Source of the DNA: Nocardia arthritidis
GTDB lineage: Bacteria; Actinomycetota; Actinomycetes; Mycobacteriales; Mycobacteriaceae
DNA: 64,000 nt
Reading direction: 5' to 3'
NCBI RefSeq assembly: GCF_011801145.1
Contig: NZ_CP046172.1
Location: 9,672,001-9,736,000, forward strand
How positions within the stretch are numbered: the stretch's first letter is position 1; every line of letters begins with the position of its first letter. Below, piece after piece: positions 59,611 through 64,000 of the stretch. The notes under the pieces are model-generated. The model saw only the letters and a list, made by a program, of their open reading frames with translations, was not told the origin of the DNA and ran no database searches. Position numbers and translations under genes: made by a program.

Positions 59611-60396
59611 GTGCTTCGAGCGAAAACGTCGTCACCCGATCGCGCCGTCCCGAGCTTCGCGCGCCGGGCCACGCTGCGTCGCTCGTTACGCCTGCTCGCC
59701 AGCTTCAAATTCGAGCAGACCGATCCGGCCCACTTCTACGGCGGTATCGCCACCGACAGCGCCGAATTGATCGCCGATTACTACGCCGATCTCACCGGCC
59801 GCACGCTCTGCGGCGCCACCGTGCTCGATGTCGGCGGCGGCCCCGGCTATTTCGCGGACGAGTTCGGCGCGGCGGGCGCGCGGTATATCCCGGTGGAACC
59901 CGATCCGTCGGAACTGCATGCGGCGGGACTGTCTGTGTCGGGTGCGGTGCGCGGCTCGGGAATGGCGCTGCCCTTCCGGGACAATGCCGTCGATATCTGT
60001 TTTTCCTCGAACGTCGCCGAACATGTGCCGCAACCGTGGCTGATGGCCGAGGAGATGGTGCGGGTGACCCGGCCCGGCGGGCTGATCGTGCTCTCGTACA
60101 CGGTGTGGCTCGGACCGTTCGGCGGGCACGAAACCGGTCCGTGGCATTACCTCGGCGGCGAGTACGCGGCCCGGCGGTATCGGCGCAAATATGGCAGGGA
60201 ACCGAAGAATCGCTTCGGCGAATCACTGTTCGCCGTGCGCGCGTCGGACGGATTGCGCTGGGCGGCAACGACTTCCGCGGAGGTGCTGGCGGTATTCCCG
60301 CGCTACCACCCGCGCTGGGCCTGGTGGCTGGTCCGGATGCCGCTGCTCCGCGAATTCCTGGTGAGCAATCTGGTGGTGGTGGCGACCAAGGTTTGA
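59611..60396 (+). CDS. SAM-dependent methyltransferase, Rv0224c-like
   Basis: A 261-residue protein from GTG 59611 (MLRAKTSSPDRAVPSFAR). The class I fold shows motif I VLDVGGGPGYFADEF, then PVEPDPSE and motif II CFSSNVAEHVPQPWLMAE. Position matches M. tuberculosis Rv0224c. The target is unknown; neighbours suggest an envelope glycan or lipid. Confidence 0.85.
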   Translation: MLRAKTSSPDRAVPSFARRATLRRSLRLLASFKFEQTDPAHFYGGIATDSAELIADYYADLTGRTLCGATVLDVGGGPGYFADEFGAAGARYIPVEPDPSELHAAGLSVSGAVRGSGMALPFRDNAVDICFSSNVAEHVPQPWLMAEEMVRVTRPGGLIVLSYTVWLGPFGGHETGPWHYLGGEYAARRYRRKYGREPKNRFGESLFAVRASDGLRWAATTSAEVLAVFPRYHPRWAWWLVRMPLLREFLVSNLVVVATKV

Positions 60397-60397
60397 G

Positions 60398-60700
60398 CTA
60401 CTGCTCGAGCCGGCCGCGCCGCCAGTGCCTGCGACCGCAAATCTCGCGCACCGGTTCGCCCCACGGCGATTCCTGAATGGCCAGCCCGACGGTTTCCAGC
60501 GTGGTGAGCCCGACCTGATCGGCCAGCATGCCAACTACAGCAACGGCTTCCGCGGCCTGCATGGCCGCCGTCGCCTGCTCGATCGTCAGGGTGCGGCCCG
60601 GCAGGAAGGAGACAACCCAACCGCCGCCGCCGACACTCTTCGCCTGATGCTCGGTCTGATCGCTGGTCATCAGCGACCTGCCGACAACTTGCACCGCCAT
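60398..60700 (-). CDS. Small unrecognised protein
   Basis: A 100-residue protein from ATG 60700 (MAVQVVGRSLMTSDQTEH) with GGGGAG upstream. A central stretch GGGGWVVSFLPGRTLTIEQA and ATAAMQAAEAVAVVGMLAD is helical; the C-terminus is basic (RRHWRRGRLEQ). It is two bases from the methyltransferase stop, convergent. No family is recognised. Confidence 0.55.
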   Translation of the reverse strand: MAVQVVGRSLMTSDQTEHQAKSVGGGGWVVSFLPGRTLTIEQATAAMQAAEAVAVVGMLADQVGLTTLETVGLAIQESPWGEPVREICGRRHWRRGRLEQ

Positions 60701-60863
60701 GACTCGGATCTCCCCAATTGCGGGTATCGGTTCGTGAATCGAGCGAGCTGATAAGTAGCTAAAGCATCCTCCACTCAGCAACAGAACGCAATAGTGCGTT
60801 CTACGAAAAGCGAACCGACAGGTTGGAATTCACGCAGCTCAGACGGGTGCGCCGAAAGAAAAC

Positions 60864-60910
60864 TGAAACGGGTTACAGACAGCCGCGCCACAAAACTGTA
60901 ACGTGTTCTC
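60864..60910 (+). promoter_or_regulatory. Two KstR-like boxes upstream of the aldehyde dehydrogenase
   Basis: TGAAACGGGTTACA (60864-60877) fits TnnAACnnGTTnnA exactly, and TGTAACGTGTTCTC (60897-60910) fits it except for the last base. The second directly abuts the ATG at 60911. KstR represses steroid and lipid catabolism genes in mycolata; the consensus is recalled, not searched. Confidence 0.6.
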
Positions 60911-62356
60911 ATGCATTACGACAGCTTGTTCATCGGCGGCCGGTGGACGGCGCCGACCAGTTCCGAGCGACTCCAGGTCGTCTCGCCCGCCACGGTCGAG
61001 CCGGTGGGCAGCGTCCCGGTCGTCGAACGCGCCGACGTCGACGCCGCGGTTGCCGCCGCCCGGCGGGCCTTCGATTCCGGGCCGTGGCCGTCGACTCCGC
61101 CGGAGGAGCGCGCCGAAGTATTGTCGCGCGCCGCCCGGCTCATCGAGCAGCGTTCCGCGGATTTGCTCGGTGCGCTCACCGCGGAGATGGGCGCGACGGC
61201 GACAATCGGCTTGACGCTCAACCAGATTCCGGCCGTCGCCGCGCTCGACACCTATGCCGGCCTGGCGAAGTCGTTCCCCTGGAAGGAAACTCGCACGGGT
61301 CTGTTCGGCACCTCGCGGGTGTCGCGTGAACCGCTCGGTGTGGTCGCCGCCATCACCGCGTGGAACGTTCCGCTGTTCCTCGCGGCCAACAAACTCGCGC
61401 CCGCACTGCTCGCGGGCTGCACCGTTGTGCTCAAGCCCGCACCGCTGACGCCGTTGTCCGCCAACATCGTCGCCGATATCTTCACCGAGGCCGGACTGCC
61501 GGAGGGCGTGCTTTCGGTGCTGCCCGCCGAGGCGGAGGTGGCCGAGTACCTGGTGCGCCATCCCGGTGTCGACAAGCTCACCTTCACCGGCAGCACCGCC
61601 GTCGGCCGCAGGATCGGCGCGATAGCGACCGAGCAACTCAAGCGGGTCTCGCTGGAGCTGGGCGGCAAATCGGCCGCAATCCTGTTGCCCGACATGGATC
61701 TTGCCGCGAGCATCCCCGTGCTCGCCTTCTCCGGTTTGATGAACAGCGGCCAGGGCTGCGTCGCACAGACCCGAATTCTGGCCCCGCGCAGCCGGTACGA
61801 CGAAATCCTCGACGCACTGGTCGAATACGTGAAGACGATGCGGGTCGGCGATCCGAGCGATCCGAATGTGCAACTGGGACCGTTGATTTCGGAACGTCAG
61901 CGCGACCGCGTCGAGGGTTACATCGCGAAGGGCAAGGCGGATGGCGCGCGGCTGGTGCTCGGCGGCGGGCGGCCCGCGGGCATCGACCGCGGCTGGTTCG
62001 TCGAGCCGACCATCTTCGCCGATGTGGACAACGGCTCCACCATCGCGCAGGAGGAGATCTTCGGGCCGGTGCTCTCGGTGATCCCGTACGAGACCGAGGA
62101 CGAGGCCGTGGCCATCGCCAACGATTCGGTCTACGGTCTCGCCGGTTCGGTGTGGACGCAGGACATCGAGCACGGCGCCGAGATCGCGGCCAGGGTGCGC
62201 ACCGGCACCTACGCGATCAACTGGTACGCGTTCGACCCGTCGTCACCGTTCGGCGGATACAAGAGCTCCGGGCTCGGCCGGGAGAACGGCCCGGAGGGTC
62301 TCGACGCCTTCTGCGAGCAGAAATCCCTGCTCATGCCGATGGGGTGGACCGGCTAA
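60911..62356 (+). CDS. Aldehyde dehydrogenase, Rv0223c-like
   Basis: A 481-residue protein starting MHYDSLFIGGRWTAPTSS. Catalytic features: Asn in TAWNVPLFLAANKLAP, the general base Glu in VSLELGGKSAAILLP, the nucleophile Cys in MNSGQGCVAQTRILAP and late QEEIFGPVLSVIPYE. NAD(P)-dependent oxidation of an aldehyde to an acid. By position it is the counterpart of Rv0223c. The KstR-like boxes suggest a role in sterol or lipid side-chain catabolism; the substrate is unknown. Confidence 0.92.
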   Translation: MHYDSLFIGGRWTAPTSSERLQVVSPATVEPVGSVPVVERADVDAAVAAARRAFDSGPWPSTPPEERAEVLSRAARLIEQRSADLLGALTAEMGATATIGLTLNQIPAVAALDTYAGLAKSFPWKETRTGLFGTSRVSREPLGVVAAITAWNVPLFLAANKLAPALLAGCTVVLKPAPLTPLSANIVADIFTEAGLPEGVLSVLPAEAEVAEYLVRHPGVDKLTFTGSTAVGRRIGAIATEQLKRVSLELGGKSAAILLPDMDLAASIPVLAFSGLMNSGQGCVAQTRILAPRSRYDEILDALVEYVKTMRVGDPSDPNVQLGPLISERQRDRVEGYIAKGKADGARLVLGGGRPAGIDRGWFVEPTIFADVDNGSTIAQEEIFGPVLSVIPYETEDEAVAIANDSVYGLAGSVWTQDIEHGAEIAARVRTGTYAINWYAFDPSSPFGGYKSSGLGRENGPEGLDAFCEQKSLLMPMGWTG

Positions 62357-62574
62357 TTCTCCGGCATCACCACGCGGAGGATCGATTCGCGTTCGCGCCC
62401 GGGACGCTCGGGCGCGTCGACCACCTCGACGCGCCAGCCGGGAGGCAGCACGGCCTGTAGGCGGCCCGCGGCGCGACGCAGTGGTGTGCTCGCGGTGGCC
62501 AGCTCGAGTCCGGCCACCAATGGCACCGCCGGCACTCGGAACGGCATGGCGGCTCCAGTATCGAGATCGGTCAT
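62353..62574 (-). CDS. Small unrecognised protein
   Basis: Seventy-three residues from ATG 62574 (MTDLDTGAAMPFRVPAVP) with GAGGTGG upstream. The last half (VLPPGWRVEVVDAPERPG; SILRVVMPEN) is strand-rich. It overlaps the aldehyde dehydrogenase stop by four bases, convergent. No family recognised. Confidence 0.5.
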   Translation of the reverse strand: MTDLDTGAAMPFRVPAVPLVAGLELATASTPLRRAAGRLQAVLPPGWRVEVVDAPERPGRERESILRVVMPEN

Positions 62575-62906
62575 GCTTCAACCACCTCTCGCGCGTCGAT
62601 CTCATCGTTTGCCGCCGGCCGCACCGGCGGAGCCACGAGTCGATAGGGAAGTAGTTCAGTCGATCAGTTATTGATTAGCAATCGGACTGGGCGGTCATGA
62701 GACTGAGAACACAGCACAGCATAGGGCACCGCTGGGCAAACCTCGCACACCGGGCATCTACCCCTTTCGATGGCCGTGCAAACCCATGCCCGCAACTACT
62801 CAGCAGCGTCTGCCGACGCCGTATCGATCGCGGTTCCTTCGACTTTGCCAGCTCCGCGGCGCCGCGGACTGGGGATGGCGAAATCTCTCGCAACTGGGGA
62901 ATGACA
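62575..62906. other. Intergenic region without a convincing gene
   Basis: Lies between the 73-residue gene and the GlxA-type regulator, both leftward. No long stem, repeat or ribosome-site-led frame is seen. The more AT-rich stretch near 62660-62700 may hold the promoter of the small leftward gene. Confidence 0.4.
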
Positions 62907-63851
62907 TCAGCGGCGGCGAGAGCGGCGATAGCCCGCCGGGGTGGCGCCGGTCGCGGCGCGCAGATGTGCGCGCAGCGCCGTGACGCTGCCGAAACCCGCC
63001 TGTGCCGCAACAACTTCCACCGGCAGGTCGGTGGTTTCCAACAGTTCGCGGGCGCGCGCCGCACGCTGCGCGTCGAGCCAGCGGCGCGGCGTTGTGCCGA
63101 CCTCCGCCTTGAACTTCCTGATGAAGGTGCGCTCGCTCATCAGCGCATGCCGTGCGAGATCGGGCACCGCGAGTTCGACGGCGGGATCGGCGGCCGCCCA
63201 GGCCAGCGTCGGCGCCAGGCTGTCGTGAATATCGTTGCGCTGCCTAGGATTCGGTAGATACTGCGCCTGACCGCCCTCGCGATGCGGGGGGCGGACGTTC
63301 CACCTGGCAAGTTCGGCGGCGATCGCGGCGCCCAACTCTTTACGGACGATGTGCAGGCACAGATCCCAGCCCGCGGACAGGCCCGCCGAGGTGAGGACGT
63401 CACCGTCGTCGACGTAGAGCGCGCCGGGGTCGAGGCGGACCGCCGGATACCGGGCGGCGAAGTCGTCGCAGAAGGCCCAGTGGGTGGTGGCGGGCCTACC
63501 GTCCAGCAGCCCGGCCTCGGCGAGCACATAAGCGCCGATACAGATGCTCACCATGGTCGCGCCGCGCGCCGCGGCCGCCCGCAATGCTTCGAGCGCCGCG
63601 TCTGGCACCGGGCCGGGCGCGCGGCCCGGAACGATGACGATATCGGCGTCCGCCAATGCCGCCAGCCCGTGCTCGACGTGCAGTTCGAAACCGTCCGGCG
63701 ACGCGACCGGCCCGGGCCGCACACCGCAGGTGTCGAACCGAAACCCAAGGGGCGCACCGTCTTTGCCCGGGCAGTAGCGGAAGGCCTGCACCGCGCAGGT
63801 CAGGTCGTATGTGATGAGCCCGTCCAACGCCAGCGCGACAACCTTCCGCAT
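62907..63851 (-). CDS. GlxA-type AraC-family regulator with DJ-1/PfpI-like domain
   Basis: A 314-residue protein starting MRKVVALALDGLITYDLT. Residues 1-185 form the DJ-1/PfpI-like domain (DADIVIVPGRAPGPVPDA; MVSICIGAYVLAEAGLLD with the conserved Cys-nucleophile elbow); residues 215-310 carry the AraC double HTH (ARHALMSERTFIRKFKAE; VAAQAGFGSVTALRAHLR). It is divergent from the gene starting at 63964, a probable target. The ligand is unknown. Confidence 0.88.
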   Translation of the reverse strand: MRKVVALALDGLITYDLTCAVQAFRYCPGKDGAPLGFRFDTCGVRPGPVASPDGFELHVEHGLAALADADIVIVPGRAPGPVPDAALEALRAAAARGATMVSICIGAYVLAEAGLLDGRPATTHWAFCDDFAARYPAVRLDPGALYVDDGDVLTSAGLSAGWDLCLHIVRKELGAAIAAELARWNVRPPHREGGQAQYLPNPRQRNDIHDSLAPTLAWAAADPAVELAVPDLARHALMSERTFIRKFKAEVGTTPRRWLDAQRAARARELLETTDLPVEVVAAQAGFGSVTALRAHLRAATGATPAGYRRSRRR

Positions 63852-63963
63852 GCCGCCATTCTGGCAGAAACCCGAGCATTAGTGGCATTTCCGCCACTCG
63901 TCTCCGCGCATACCGACCGGTTCACTGAGGTCACGAACTTTTGCGACAGAGGGAGACTCGGAA

Positions 63964-64000
63964 GTGACCGCGCCAACAGGTATGGATTGGGACTGGGCCA
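63964..64000 (+). CDS. Start of an unidentified gene, partial at window edge
   Basis: GTG 63964 with GGGAG upstream opens a frame beginning MTAPTGMDWDWA, which continues beyond the window. Divergent from the GlxA-type regulator. Too short for identification. Confidence 0.45.
   Translation, partial: MTAPTGMDWDWA

Overview
The window is GC-rich actinobacterial chromosome, most like a Nocardia or a close mycolic-acid relative. The host genes include aftD, lpqI, a DUF2613 peptide, fadA2-fabG4-htdX, an ephD-type hydrolase/SDR fusion and a DUF3068 protein, which together are typical of Mycobacteriales. From memory, the block at 33.2-62.4 kb follows, in inverted orientation, the Mycobacterium tuberculosis Rv0223c-Rv0243 neighbourhood (aldehyde dehydrogenase, methyltransferase, glycosyltransferase, membrane protein, DUF3068, acyltransferase, aftD, DUF2613, lpqI, TetR, htdX, fabG4, fadA2). 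The genus call is an inference.

Bases 1 to about 27.4 kb are phage-derived and almost entirely on the minus strand, so they read right to left. Two divergent XRE-type regulators (26.5-27.1 kb) sit beside repeated TCC(N4)GGA operators. A tightly overlapping leftward cluster follows: small unknowns, lysin B, a replication-organiser-like protein, and a regulator-like protein ending at a strong intrinsic terminator (23.35 kb). Tail module A (23.1-9.5 kb) encodes tail terminator, major tail protein, chaperones G/GT with a -1 frameshift site, a tape-measure protein carrying four peptidoglycan-hydrolase-like domains, Dit, Tal, and a set of minor-tail and receptor-binding candidates. After a junction holding a decayed tape-measure fragment and a broken GAD-like gene (9.5-7.8 kb) comes tail module B (7.45 kb to beyond base 1), with its own terminator protein, major tail protein, frameshifted chaperones, tape measure, Dit and Tal. 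No terminase, portal, protease, capsid or integrase is seen, and between the regulators and module A there is no space for a head module. The simplest reading is a headless siphovirus-derived locus, a candidate F-type tailocin with two tandem, diverged tail modules. This is the main finding.

From 27.6 kb rightward the genes look chromosomal. They are a VanW-family protein, gnd, the ephD-like fusion, and fadA2 divergent from fabG4-htdX with a palindrome between them. The same palindrome type lies upstream of a TetR gene, so that TetR probably controls this fatty-acid locus. Next come DUF5685 with an extreme cysteine tail, lipoprotein LpqI, a universal stress protein, isochorismate synthase, and the envelope block: aftD, an acyltransferase, DUF3068, an ABC-2 exporter, a flippase-like protein with a 90-bp coding minisatellite, decayed MFS fragments, a large membrane protein, a GT4 glycosyltransferase and a methyltransferase. 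The window ends with an aldehyde dehydrogenase behind two KstR-like boxes, a GlxA-type regulator and the start of a divergent gene.

Limits: all calls come from reading sequence and remembered families. No database search, alignment or fold prediction was run. Start codons were chosen from Shine-Dalgarno spacing and overlaps and are uncertain where stated.
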